A stretch of DNA of 64,000 nucleotides from Hyperoodon ampullatus (taxonomy: Eukaryota; Chordata; Mammalia; Artiodactyla; Ziphiidae): assembly GCA_949752795.1 (NCBI GenBank), contig OX457075.1:6128001-6192000 (forward strand), read 5' to 3'. The notes below the pieces were generated by a model. The model saw only the letters and a list, made by a program, of their open reading frames with translations, ran no database searches and was not told the DNA's origin. Below, piece after piece: positions 1 to 13,100 of the stretch (positions within the stretch are counted from its first letter, which is position 1; each line of letters opens with the position of its first letter). Both the position numbers and the translations under genes were made by a program.

Positions 1-450
1 CCCAGTAGTGAGAGAGAATTTCTCCGAAGGGCAGACAGTTTCCTCATTAGATTCTCTCTGGCCTAATATCCATGTCTACATGAACATATGACTCAGACTT
101 GAACCATTGATTTTTCTGTCCCTTGGCCTGCAGGAAATTACATTTAGCTTTTGCCAAGGTGTCCATTCTGGGTAGTTTATTGCCCAGTTCCTAAATAGTT
201 TTTCAGAGATTATTCCTGCGATACAACAGTACGTTCAGTTGTCTCTGATAGCCTGTTTGCACTGTGTGGATGAACTGATTAATCTGATTTGGGTCACTAT
301 TTCATCATCTGGGCACTCTCAAGTCTTCATTTAAAATCCAAGATGGAGTCACAGTGGACCTAAGGGAAGAGGTAGCTTGCCCCACTGGATTTCAAGGGTA
401 TGTATTGGAAAATGAGAATTCATCTTGGATAGGCCACTGTTTTATTATAG
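1..450. other. ADAM3 intron, no gene
   Basis: Unique-looking, AT-rich intronic DNA. No exon with ADAM-like coding was found. Confidence 0.4.
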
Positions 451-475
451 CTGTAAAGACTGTTAAAAGAAACAG

Positions 476-786
476 GGGCATCACTGGTGGCACAGCGGTT
501 GAGAATCTGCCTGCCAGTTGGCAGGGGACACAGGTTCGAGCCCTGGTCTGAGAAGATCCCACATGCCACGGAGCAACTGGGTCCGTGAGCCACAACTACT
601 GAGCCTGCGCATCTGGAGCCTGTGCTCCGCAACAAGAGAGGCTGTGATAGTGAGAGGCCTGCACACCGCGATGAAGAGTGGCCCCCGCTTGCCGCAACTA
701 GAGATAGCCCTCACACAGAAACGAAGACCCCACACAGCCAAAAATAAATAAATTAATGAATTTAAAATACAAACAAACAAAAAACG
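476..786 (+). mobile_element. Old long-form CHR-type SINE
   Basis: tRNA-derived head with A-box-like TGGCACAGCGG and B box GGTTCGAGCCC, the repeated ACAACTACTGAGCC body and an AAATAAATAAA tail. Inserted in the LTR after its first 25 bp. Confidence 0.8.
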
Positions 787-1082
787 AAAACAAGACACCA
801 GGCCCCAAATGGAGTCCGTTGCGCTAAACCTCACATCACCAAACTGAGAGATTTACCTTAACTACACTTCTGGCTCTTCCAGAAATGGAATCTTAAACCA
901 GTCAATCAGGAATCATCTGGCCAGCACTAGTTAGGTAATCTGCCTGATAGACCTCTGCCATCCCCTAAAGTAGTAACTTTGCAATAATCAGCCCACCTTT
1001 TTGCCAGTATAACTTCCTTGTTCCCACTCCTTTCTGCCTATAAAAGTCTTCCCTATTTTACAGCTCTTCAGAGTTTCTTTCT

Positions 1083-1227
1083 TTCTTTTTTTTTTTTTTT
1101 ACTTTTTTTTTCTTTTCTGGCCATTCCATGTGGCATGCAGGATCTTAGTCCCCTGACCAGGGATCAAACCCATGCCCCCTGCAGTGGAAGCACGGAGTCT
1201 TAACCACTGGACCACCAGGGAAGTCCC
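1083..1227 (-). mobile_element. tRNA-derived SINE, short older subfamily, reverse orientation
   Basis: The T-run (reverse-strand poly-A) begins near 1086 and the head complement ends CCACCAGGGAAGTCCC. Flanked by imperfect direct repeats GAGTTTCTTTCT (1071) and GAGCTTCTTTCT (1231). Second SINE in the same LTR. Confidence 0.8.
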
Positions 1228-1327
1228 GTGGAGCTTCTTTCTAACTGTTAAATTGGATGCTGCCCAATTTGAATCAATTTTTGCTCAAATAAATTCTTAA
1301 AAGTTTTAATATGCCTCAGATTATCTT

Positions 1328-1942
1328 TTAACAAGACCTACTGCAGTAAGCCTTTACATTCTCTTTCTCCACATCCATGTCATTAGACAGTGTGTTCATT
1401 GACCAGTGGTACTTAGAGCATGAGGTTGGTTCTAAAAGTGACGGAGGGACTTTGAAGCCTTCATATCCAGCAGAACTTACATCGATCCATAATATGCTAT
1501 TTGGATGAGACTTTATGATTTCTTCAGGCTTTTGCCTAAGCATATCTCTAATTTCTTTCTTTTCTTACTCATTGTAAGAACATATCTCAGTAAATTTTGG
1601 AGTGACTAAACCGGTCTTGATCACCAGGGATTTTTCTGCCTATAGTTATGGCCACCAGCAGAAGGGAAGTAGTTTTTATTTTCTTGAAAGTATAAGTGGG
1701 TGAACAGCAAGCCCAATAAACTTTGTTTTGTATTGCAAGACCATCACTTCCCACTGAGGGAACCTTTCAGGAGTCTCAACAACAGTGGTCAAAAACCATT
1801 TGCCCTCACTCTCACTGAAGACTTTACTGAACAAGTCTGCTTCTGCATACCATACCTGGCCAGATGATCCATGGGGCCTATCTGCGTTTATATCCACAAA
1901 GGCATTGTGACCTTGTCTTTTCTTGTCTGCACAGAGACTCAT
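1328..1942 (-). pseudogene. Unidentified coding-like relic on the minus strand
   Basis: Two open segments (1676-1942, 88 codons; 1328-1543, 71 codons) lie in the same frame, separated by 132 bp with only four stops. Composition is protein-like (FVDINADRPHGSSGQVWYAE; PNSILWIDVSSAGYEG) and unlike the L1 or SINE shadows elsewhere. No intron signals are apparent. I do not recognise the protein. The simplest reading is a decayed retrocopy or transposon-derived gene fragment. Chance remains possible. Confidence 0.4.
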
Positions 1943-2149
1943 GATGTGTCTAGGTGGCCTTCATTATACTTATTTATATTTTCTTTCTGACTTGCTGAGT
2001 TTTTGAATTTGAGTGATGCTACACCTGATTAAATGTGGAAAATATGTAGAACGTTTACATTACCACAGACAGTTTTCCCTTACCAAATCCAAGTCAATCC
2101 CATAAATATCTAAACTTCTAATTTCTGTCACAACACATTCATTGTACTA

Positions 2150-3060
2150 TTAAGTTTATAACAAAGTGTCAAAATGCTTTCCAAAACGGTTGTACTATTG
2201 TGCATTCCATTCCTCTCTGTATGACAGTGGCGGTTGTTCTGAATCCTCACCACTTTTGTTACTGCCAGTCTTCTTCATTTTAGTCATTTCAGTTTGTGCT
2301 GGTATCTCATTGCAGTTTTAGTTTGTATTTTCCTGATGACTAATTATATGGGACAGTATTTCATGTGATTATTGGGCATTCATATGTTTCCTTTTTAAAA
2401 TGTTCAAATATTTGGCAACGTTTAATGGGGTTATTTGTCTTTTTATTATATACTTACAGGAATTCTTAATATAAACTATACACAAGCCTTCGCCAGGTTT
2501 TCTCCCAGTATGTGGCTTAGCTTTGTGTTTTCTTAATGACATCTTTCAAAGAGTCAAAGTTTTTAATTTGATGAAGTCCAGTTTATAATGTTCTTCTTTG
2601 ATGTATTATGCTACTTGTAGCCTATCTATCCTAAATTTGTGAAGCTTCCTTGTAAATGTTCTTCTAGAAGTCTACAAATTTTAGTTTTTATGTGTATGTG
2701 TATGATCCATTTTGAGTAATTTGTGGCACTTTGTAAGTTAAGGATCAAGGGATATTTTTCTCCATAAAGATATCCAGTTGTTCTAGACCCATTTGTTGAA
2801 GAGACTGTCCTTCCCCCATTGAATTACCTTGGTACATTTACTGAAAAACAATTCATGACATACTTTGTGTTCGAATAATCTACGTATCTATCCAGTACCA
2901 GGTCTCCTTATCCTAATGCACAAAATCAGGTAAAATGTATCTTCGTGTTTGGTTACTTCTTTCTCAAGATAGATTTGGCTATTTTCGGTCTTTATATTTC
3001 TATATAAAAATTTAAATCAACTTTTCCATTTCTACCCACCCCCTAAAAAAAAAAACTCTT
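2150..3060 (-). mobile_element. Ancient L1 fragment, antisense
   Basis: Reads as the reverse complement of L1 3' sequence. Recognisable pieces are the CTCATTGCAGTTTTAG-TTTGTATTT-CCTGATGAC stretch and the ATTTGTTGAAGAGACTGTCC stretch. Heavily diverged. Confidence 0.6.
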
Positions 3061-3333
3061 GAAATTTTTTTAAAAATCTAAAAATGAATTTATGGAGAAT
3101 TGAATAGTATACATAATGTGATTTTCAAACCATGAACATGGTATATTGTTCCATTTATTTAGGTATCTGTAATTACTTAAATGTAACCCTAAGTAGTTCA
3201 TGTTTTGAATATTATTGTAAATTGCATATTTTTTTAAAAAATTCAATTTTCAGTGCACTTTGCAAGTATATAGAAATAAAATTAAATAATGAAAGTTGTT
3301 GATTCCTCCTGTAGTCAGCTTAGCATTACTTTG

Positions 3334-3579
3334 TTTTTTTTTTTTTTTGTTTTTTTTTTGTTTTGTTTTTTTTTTTGTTTTTTTTTTTTGTGGTACGCGG
3401 GCCTCTCACTGTTGTGGCCTCTCCCGTTGCGGAGCACAGGCTCCGGATGCGCAGGCTCAGCAGCCATGGCTCACGGGCCCAGCCGCTCCGCGGCATATGG
3501 GATCCTCCCAGACCGGGGCACGAACCCGTATCCCCTGCATCGGCAGGCGGACTCTCAACCACTGCGCCACCAGGGAGGC
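3334..3579 (-). mobile_element. Young CHR-type SINE, reverse orientation, with 29-bp target duplication
   Basis: A T/TTTTG-rich tail (3331-3390) is followed by the near-consensus reverse complement of the young SINE. Flanked by identical 29-bp direct repeats at 3305-3333 and 3580-3608. The last few bases of the second copy merge with the SINE head. Lies 320 bp before an ADAM3 exon. Confidence 0.9.
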
Positions 3580-3925
3580 CCTCCTGTAGTCAGCTTAGCA
3601 TTACTTTGAATGACTGGTTTATATTTTGGAAAATACCTGCAAAATGCCTAAGTCAAAATTATCAAATAACCAATAAGTATCTGAAAAAGAGTATGCTTAT
3701 GGTGTTTATTCCAGAAATAGAGAAATGTTTCAGTATTTTTCAACATATATCATTAAAGTAACAAAGAGATAAAAATTACAAGATATTAAATATTGAAGAA
3801 ACATTTGATAAAATGTTATGCTCTGAACAACATTGTGAATTATCCTCATGTTTTGAACTGTTATTTAAACAATATATTGTGTCACTAAGTGACATATGGG
3901 TAATTTTTTCTGTGTTATATTACAG

Positions 3926-4118
3926 GGATATCTATTGTGGAAAGTTAGTTTGTCTCTGGACAGGTACAGAAGTAGTGCCGTTTAAAAATTTTGATACTCA
4001 ATATACTTTCCTTGGAGGCATTGTGTGTCTAAGTGCACATCTAAGAAATTCGACACCAGTAACTTCCCGAGACGATTATACCTATGTAAAGAATGGCACT
4101 ATGTGTGGTCCAAATCAG
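3926..4118 (+). CDS. ADAM3: ADAM3 coding exon: end of cysteine-rich domain
   Basis: The acceptor is TATTACAG before 3926 and the donor is GTAAAC at 4119. The first base completes a codon from the previous exon, and 64 whole codons follow (DIYCGKLVCLW...VKNGTMCGPNQ). CGKLVC is the usual ADAM cysteine-rich signature, and QYTFLGGIVCLSAHLR is closest to ADAM3. Two N-glycosylation sequons are visible (NST, NGT). This is the first ADAM3 exon in the window. I found no earlier exon in 1-3925, so the preceding intron is at least 3.9 kb. Confidence 0.88.
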
Positions 4119-7100
4119 GTAAACACAAATTCTTCGTGATTCTATACATGGTCTGTGAGCGTCTTAGTGTCTGTGTATGTGTGTTTGTGTATGAGAGAGA
4201 GTGCACTTAAGATTTTTAGTTCTGTGCTGACTAGTTCTGTGGTTTGGGGCGTAGACTTCCACTGACAGTTCCACATTTTAGCCACCCTTTCCCATCTTGC
4301 CCTTTCAGCTCTTCTTCCTGTTTTTCCTTAGGACTCTGAGGCTGCAGCTCCTCTAAAGCAGTGTAAGGCTGATCAACTAGGCTCTCCCCTTTGCCACTGT
4401 GTTCCCTGTGGTTGCTTTCTCACTTCATCTCATCCAACAGTGACCTTCATTTTATTTCAAAATCCCAGGAAGTCCTTTACTCTCTCCCCTTCTAATTGTC
4501 TCTTTCTGATTTTCCTTTACTCTCATTTATTGGGAAAAGGGAGGCTATTGTGAGTGCCAAGTCTGTGAATTTGAGGCCATTGTGAGTGCCAAGTCTGTGA
4601 ATTTGAATTGGAATCATTCTGTGGTTATTTTTAAAAGTCATCAAGGACATACTTTATGTTCATTTGTTATTCTACAGTGTTCAGTTGTTTTCAGAGAGGT
4701 TAGATAGTAAAGGCTTCTTTACCACATTCTCATCAAATGTGGGTCCTTTGTAAAAATCAGTCTATCAATTGATAGATAAGAAAAGAGAGAAAAAGATTTT
4801 ATGTCTTATCTATCAACATAAAGAAGAGTATGTCTTCCTTGTCAATTATAAAAATTATAAATGTTATACTCCTAAATTTAATACTGTAATATATTAAGTG
4901 AATAATATATTACATGAAGATAAGCATTATTCCAGCAATGCAAGTTTGCTCAATATTGGTTGTGATAGAAGGCGTCTTTGAATTGTTTATTTAGAAGACA
5001 GAACAGGAGTTTATCAGACTGATTGTAGCTCATATAAGTAGGTGAGGGGTATTAAGCATATCTTATTAACATAATCATTTCAAACTTGAAGAAAATGTCT
5101 GGGGCATGTAATTTTCCAAAAATAGTTAAGCTAATCAGTGACCGAATAAATAAAATTAACTGTCTTTTCCTTACCCATTCTTATGCACAGAACTGTATGA
5201 AAACATGCTCACATAACCCAAGATTTTCTCCTCAGGAAATATTTTTTTAGTTATATCAAGGATTTTTTTTTTGAACTGTGATGTGATTTCTTCTGGGACA
5301 CGATTAGTGTTTCTTTTTTAAAGAGGGAAATCTTATGTGTTAGTTAATATTCAAAACACTGTCCCAACCACTGACCATGGCTAAGTATTTTCATAGTATC
5401 TTTTGCTTTTCCTGTCATTACAAAAGAGCCAGCTACAAATCGATCTGTTTAGTTGAAAGAAATTATATCAGAAGCATGGTTCTTAACTTTTCCTGGCTTA
5501 TTTTTCTCCTAAAAACAAGCCAGGGAAGTGTGACTGGTATTGCCTCAATGACAAGAACACTAGAATGAAAAGAGTTTTGTGGACAGGTAATGCTGGTTTG
5601 TCCAACATTTTGTTATCCTTGCTGGCTTTATCAGAGCACTTTCAGTTAATGAACAAGCTGATATTTGTTCTTTCCTTAATTAGCAATGGTGATAGAAAAT
5701 AATGATATTTTTAGACTATTCATCAGATAGGGGATATTCTACCAGATACTTAAGAAAATCCGTCAGATAGTAGATTCCCCCGAAGATAGTCAAATTAAAT
5801 TGAAATTTGGATAGACAAATATTAACATAGAGTCTACATAGAAATCAGGTTAAATAAATAAATAATTAAGATAATATCCTATATTTAGTGAGCATTTACT
5901 GTGTGCCAAACACTGCTTTTGTTCCTTTATCTGTAACAAGCTATTTCACCTTCATAACCTTGAGATAGTTATACTTATTATTCCAAATTCAAAGATGGAT
6001 AAACTGAGGTAAAGAAGATTAAATAAATTTCTCAAGGTCACCTTTCCTAATGCAAAAGATAAGAGATATGGTCATTAAAGTTGGGAAAAAAATGTAAAAA
6101 TGACAGGAACACTGGTATTGAGCGTTGATCATTGGGCTCTGTGAGTAAAATAGTTCTTGTACTGAATATTGGCTCTGTCAGTCAGTGGTGGTGTGACCTT
6201 AAAAGTATACATTTAATTCTCATCAAATATAAAATGAGGATATAAAATATATATAGAAAGTGCAAAGACAGATCCTAGCTCATTACCAACAGTCAATACA
6301 AGTTAGCTATTTTTGTACTTATACCAATTAATATCGATAAATGCACAGTTCTGCTCCCTCAAGGGAAAAAATGGTTTCTGGTTCTCAAAATACGATATTT
6401 GATAAGGTAACAACACACCATTTGACTCCAAGTTCTTTTATTAGAATGAGCAGATCTGAAATCCAGATTCATCTGAGGTATATATATCTTGTGCATCTAA
6501 TTTTCTTACCAAGTACAATTGTTCAACTCTTGACTTTAAATTTAAAATTTTTGTCATTGGTGGTTGTTTTCACATTTTAGTTTTGTAACAGAGGATCTTG
6601 CACAGACGTCACTGTCAGCTCAGACGCAACTTGTATCTCCAAAATAAAGTGCAATGGACATGGGGTATGTATAATGGTTACTCTGTTTCTAAGTATAGTT
6701 ATTTTGATCCATGTCAATAACATTTTTCAGTATAATAATGCTTAAAATTATTTGGGGTGTAGAAATGTATTTGGGAAATTGAAATCGAATAAGAAAAGCA
6801 GACTCCATTATTCGTACGTATGTATGTGATTTATGTGTTCAATCAGATCATATAGGCTTCATGACCAAATAATTTGCTTTGAACTTTGTACTAAAATCCA
6901 ATATGAAGCAATCTATTATTATACTGTTAGATTAAGATTATGAAATTTTGGAAATGAGCTCATTAAGGATTACACATATACATTTATACATACATAAAAA
7001 TATTGCTTATAATTGAGTGTATGTGTACTGATAAATATTTAAATGCTCACACAATATATATTATACATATTACTTATAATCTCATATTTTTATGGGAGCA

Positions 7101-10100
7101 GACTTTCTTGTTCATTATGATCTGCTTCATCCTTGAACAGCTTCAATGTGTTTCCCTGCATGTCTCTTCCTTACTATATTTGAAAAGTTATCCACTGATG
7201 GACTTTCAGATAATGTTAAATTTTTACTTAACTATTGTAACTAATGGTACAGTGGACACTGTTGTACCTTCACCTTTGCACATTTATCTGACTTCTTAAA
7301 TTGTTAGCAGTGAAATCTGATGAGCCAAATATATGTACCGTTTAAATTTTCATTAATATTATATTGTCTTCAAGAAATATTATACCAGTTTTTGGTCTCA
7401 CCTGTCATGTATAAAAATGCATATTTCCGGGCTTCCCTGGTGGCGCTGTGGTTGAGAGTCCGCCTGCCGATGCAGGGGACACGGGTTCGTGCCCCGGTCC
7501 GGGAGGATCCCACATGCCGCAGAGCGGCTGGGCCCGTGAGCCATGGCCGCTGAGCCTGCGCGTCCGGAGCCTGTTCTCCACAACGGGAGAGGCCACAACA
7601 ATGAGAGGCCCGCGTACCGCAAAAAAAAAAAAAAAAAAAATGCATGTTTCCTCATATTCTGGTCAGACTAGTTTCTCTGTCTTTTGAATTTCTTCAAACA
7701 TGCTAAATCCATTGTTAACTTGCATTTCTTTAGTAATTAATTATACAGTCCTTAAGTATGTATGGTCACATTTTCCATTTGCATTTCTATTTGTCCATCC
7801 ATTGTGAAATTATCTACCAGGTTATGGAAATTTTGTAAACTTTGTAAGTTTTTCCAAGCATGTCTTTGGCTTTAACTGTGTGGCTAGTGTCTCCTGCCAT
7901 ACTGATGCTTCCTATTTTATATAGTAATCCAGGAGAAAAGTGAGCTGTGTGTCTTTTAAAAATTTTTTCTCCCAGATCACTTACATGTGCTATTATTTAC
8001 AGTTTCTTTTCTGTTTCTTTCCTCTCTTATTTAATTTTAATTAATTTCTTGTTAAGTTTTTCACAAACCTATTTCTAGATTCTCTATAATGTTTCTGGCC
8101 CTTCCTTCAATTCACCCACCAGATCACATTTATAGATATTTTCTAGCCTTCCTATTTCTAGCCAAATAAATTTTGCTATCTATGTCTGATAAAGAATACT
8201 TCTCCCTTTGTTTTTCCCCCCCTTTTTTTTTTTTTGGTAAAAATTGGCTCTTATCATGGCTAATTTTTTTTGAACTAGCACAATTCATAGTATATTTAAA
8301 CTCCCACTATTTTATAATTTCTAGCTTCATAATTCCTATGCCTTTCTAGAATAAGGCATTTCAGTTGTATCAGAATATTATATACTTTTATTTAAAAGTA
8401 CAAGAGATAAATAAGAGAAAATCAATGGGACATTTGAAAAGATATTGCATGAACATTATTATATTAATTTTTAACTTAAGAATTGCTTTCCACATTACTA
8501 TAAAAAACTACCTATAATATACTAAATTATAGTACTTTAATAATTTACATTGACTAAAAATAGCAAATAACGTGTTTAATTTCTATCTTACACATCAAAT
8601 GCACTTTTTAAATTTGGTTTTGGCTTTAGGTTTGCAATACTCTCCATAACTGTCACTGTGACGTTGGATATGCTCCTCCACAATGTGAACCAATGCCTTC
8701 ATCACCAGGAGGAAGTATCAATGACGGGTTTTGGCTTACGTCAGGTTAGTATCCAGATCACGGTATTCCAACAGAGCCTTCTGCACTTAGAGGAACAGTA
8801 TACACCTCCACGGTCTGTGTGGCTATTGAGCACCTAGCATGTGGATAGTGCAACCAAGGAACTAAAGCTTCCATCTTATTTCACTTTAATATAAATTTAA
8901 ATAGTCAGTTGTGATTAGTAGCTACTAAATTAGGCAGTGCAGCTCTAGATCATATTGTCAATCAAAATTTTGTATATGGTTTAAATTCAAATCTAGACAT
9001 GAACACTTTAACAGATCTTCTCTGAATTTTAACAGTGGTTTCCAGAACTTTTCTATTTGTACAACAGAGTTTTCTAGATAGGTATAGTTAAATGATAGAA
9101 TAGGTGATAGTTTTAATATGTAGTCTGTATATTCCAAGGATGTTAACTGTTGTGATGTGCTAGTTCACAGCAGAGTTGCCTCTTTCAAGTTTTAACTCTA
9201 CTATTGAAAGGTGAAAATAATAAAATCTTCCACATCCAAAGTATATGGATAGTAGATGGCACAAAACATTTTTAAATTTATTTGGTGAACATTCGTGCAC
9301 AACTGTAGCCTGTTTGATTTTTCTAAACTTCACAATGTGAAACTCTCAGAACACTGTAATTCCATTAAGGTCTTTCCATCATTTGTGCTTCTGTTTTGTG
9401 CCTCTGTTTTTATTTATTTTAGTTATGTATATGTTGTAAACCTGACAGTAGAGCATTGTATTTGCCTTAAAATAGCCAATGAAATGTTAAAGAATTTTAA
9501 TGTAAATATTTACATTTAGCCCAACCTATTTACCATTTTCTAGGGCTTTTCAACTCCTCCAGCACATTCATATTTCTGTGTGGGTTCATTCCTTTCAACC
9601 TGTAAAACTCTCTTTTGTATTTCTTTTTGTGTGTACCTTGTAGTGATCAATTGTCTCAGCTTTTGTCTTTAAAATGTTTTCATAATGTCTTAATTTGTGA
9701 ACGGTATTTTCACTGGAAGTAGAATTGCTTCTTTCAGCAGTTTAAAGATGTAATCCCATTGTATCCTGGCTTCCGTTGGGTGATGAGAATGCAGCTGGCA
9801 TTCTTATTATTCATCCCAATAATATAGTGCTTCTTTCATTCCTTGTCTGAGTGGCAGACTTACTTTATATCTTTGATTTTCCATAGTGTCGCTATGGTTT
9901 ACCAAGACGTGTATTTCTTTGAATTTATCTTGCTTGGTTTGGCGAGATTCTTGAATATATAGGTGGGTGTATTTCTGGAAATTTTGAAAAAATTAGTAGT
10001 CATTGTCTCTTTTTTAATATTTATTTTTTATTAAGAATATTTTGCTTTTTAAAAAATTTACACACAGTAGCATTCACTCTGTGGTATATAGTTCTATGAG

Positions 10101-13100
10101 GATTGAAAAATGTATGTATTCCGTTCCCACCACCACAGCCATGATGCACAACAGGTCCATCACCTCAGATCTTCCCTCTGGCTGCTGCCCTTTGTATTCA
10201 TCTCCCACTGCCAGTTCCTTGCAACCAGTGACCTGGTCTCTGTCACTATAGATTTGCCTTTTCCAGAATGTTCTATACAGCATACATGCATTTGAGATTC
10301 ATTCTCATTGGCATATGTTTTAATAGTTCATTCTTTATTACTGTTAAGTAGCCTCCTATTGAAAAGATGAACTATATAGTTTGTTTATCCATTCACACAT
10401 TGTAGGGTATTTGGGTTGTTTCTAGATTTTGGCAATTTTGAATAACACTGCTGTAAACGTGCACATAGGCTTTCGTCTGTATTTAAGTTCTCACTTTTTG
10501 ATGGGTAAATACCTAGGCACTTTTGTCTATATGTAAGTTCTCACTATAATACCTATAAGTGAGATAGCTGGATCGTTTACTCAGTGTATTTTTTTTAATG
10601 AGTGTATTTTTAATGTTTTAAGAAACAGCCAAGCTATTTTCCAAAGTGGCTTTACCATTTTCCTTCCCTCCATTCATCTGTGAGAGTCCCATTTACTCTG
10701 CACAGATGATCCACACTTCACAAGCATTTGGTATTGTCGTTTTTGGTGGTTTTGTTTGGTTTTTTTTTTGCCAGCTTTAGATGTGTAATGATATCCCACT
10801 GTTATTTTTAGTTAGCTTACTATGTTGAAATAATTATACACTCATAAAGAGTTGCAAAAAAATTTAGAGGGCAGTCTTACGAATACTTTACTCAGCTTCA
10901 GTCAATGTTAACATGTTTCAGTACTACAGTAGAATATCAAAACCAGGAAATGGACATTGATGAAATACACAGACCTTATTCACATTTCACCAGTATACAT
11001 ACACTTATCTGTGTATACGTGTGTGTATGCATTCACATGTGCGTATATTTAGTTCTATGCAATTTCACCACACGTTCAAGTTTGGGTACCCACCATCACA
11101 ATCAAGATATAGAACTGCATCATCACTACATGGCCCCTGATATTGTTCCTCCTTTATATAGCTACACTGATTCCCTCTTTCCCCTTTCCGAACTTTTGGC
11201 AACCACTAAACTGCTCTTCATCTTTCTAATTATGTTATTTCATGAATGTTATATAAATGCAACCATGTAGTTTGTATCTTTTTGAGGTTGTCTTTTCCTC
11301 TCACTTCATTCCTTTGTATTGATGACTAGTATTCCTTTGTATGTCTGTAGCATATTTTGTTTAATTATTCACCCATTGAAGGACATTGTGTGGATGGCAA
11401 TTTTTAGTTATTATGAATAGATCTGCAATGAAAATCTGTGCGGAAGTTTCTGCATGAAAATAAATGTTTAATTCTCTGGGAAGCATGGCCGAGAGTGAAA
11501 TTGCTGTGTCTATGGTAAGCCATTTATAATTTTAAAAGCAACTGCCAAGCTTTTTGCAGAGTGGCTATATACTGTTTGACATCCCCACCAGTGATAAATG
11601 AATGGGTTTTTTGCAGCCTTGCCAACATTTGAAGATACCACTATTTTTTTTTGCCATTCTATTGGTGTGTTTTAATATCTCATTGTGTTCTTAATTTGTA
11701 CTTCCCTAATGGATAATGATATTGAATATCTTTAATGTGTTTATTTGGCACCTGCATATCCACTTAAGTGAAAAGTCTGTTCATATCTTTTTCCCATTTG
11801 CTAATTGTATTGTTTATTAAATGTTGAGTTTTCACATAAACATCTATTTTGTGGGATTTGTGATTTGAACATATTCTCTCCAAGTGTTTTTTCTCAGACC
11901 AAAAGGTTTTTTTTTCCAATTCTTATTTTGATAAGCTCTTCTTTTTCCCTTTTTGGATCTATGTTTTTGGTGTCAAGTATATGAATTCTTTGTCAGTCTT
12001 AAGTCTTGAAATTTTTTGCTATGATATCCGTAAAAGGTATAGTTTTATGTTTTATATTTAAGTCCCTGATCCATTTTGAGTTACTTTTTATAAAGGGTGG
12101 GAGATTAATTTTCCGATTTATGGGTGTCAAATTGTTCTAGCACAATTCTTTGAAAAACCTGTCTTTTGTCCACTGTGTTGATTTTGCACCTTTGTTAAAA
12201 ATTAATTGGACATTTTTGTGTTGATGTATTTCTCAGATCTCTATTCTGTTCCATTGATCTATGTGTCATTCCCTCCACCAATACTACACTGTTTTGATTA
12301 TTGTAGTTATAGGGTAATCTTGAACAGCAGGAAAAGTGAGTCTTCCCATTTCATTCTTCTTTTTCAAAATGGTTTTGGCTATTTTAAGGTTTCTCCTTTC
12401 CATATACATTAAGCTTGTCTATATTTACAAAAAAATTTTGCCGTGATTTTGATGCAAATTGTGTTAAATGTATGGATCAATTTAGGAAGTTTCACATTTT
12501 TATTATTTACTATTGAATCTTCCAGTCTATGAACACAGTATTCTTTCCATTTATATGTCTTCTTTAATTTCCTTCATCATAATTTTGTAATTTTCACCAG
12601 ATACTATATATTTTATTATTTCATATTTGTTATTTCACTTTCTTTAGAGGTATTGTAAATAATGTTGTACTATAATAGAACATATTTTTATTTTATATTT
12701 ATAAACACCAGTTAAAATGATTAATCAATGTTTATCACTCCTACATCATCTAACTCCTTTCAATCAACTTTGCATGTATATTTGTCCACTTGTGAATCAT
12801 ATGAAATAAATGTTCATGCCCAAATATAATAAAAGGTAAAAAGATACTATCCTAGATCTTCTTTACAATACAGAACGTTCTAGGTATTTGTGACAAAATA
12901 TTACATGCTGAAGTATGATTAACTGGATGAGAATATCATATTTCCTTTTTGCTACTAGAAATATTCTGTTCATTCATTGATTCTTCAGTTGGAGGAAAAT
13001 TATGATAGCATCGTCCACTCTGATGACTTGTAGTATGAGATTTCATTTGGATGATCAATTTCAACACCACCATTATAGAGTTTAAAAACAAGAGCCCTGG

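Larger units (their letters stand above)
451..1333 (+). mobile_element. Solo LTR of a class I-like endogenous retrovirus, split by two SINEs
   Basis: The pieces 451-475, 787-1080 and 1231-1333 read as one LTR: TG start, CTATAAAAG promoter box at about 1038, AATAAA at about 1288 and a TTTTAACA end. The order of blocks (CCAGGCCCCAAATGGAG; CAATCAGGAATCA; GGATGCTGCCC) resembles old mammalian ERV1 LTRs, but the family name is not certain. No retroviral genes accompany it. Confidence 0.55.
4119..5870. other. ADAM3 intron with small local repeats
   Basis: No gene or clear transposon. A 32-bp tandem duplication lies at 4541-4604 and a 13-bp inverted repeat at 4769-4816. Confidence 0.4.

Noticed and set aside
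7429..7510. tRNA gene
   Set aside because: A and B box-like motifs belong to the tRNA-derived SINE head. There is no cloverleaf with a mature acceptor stem.
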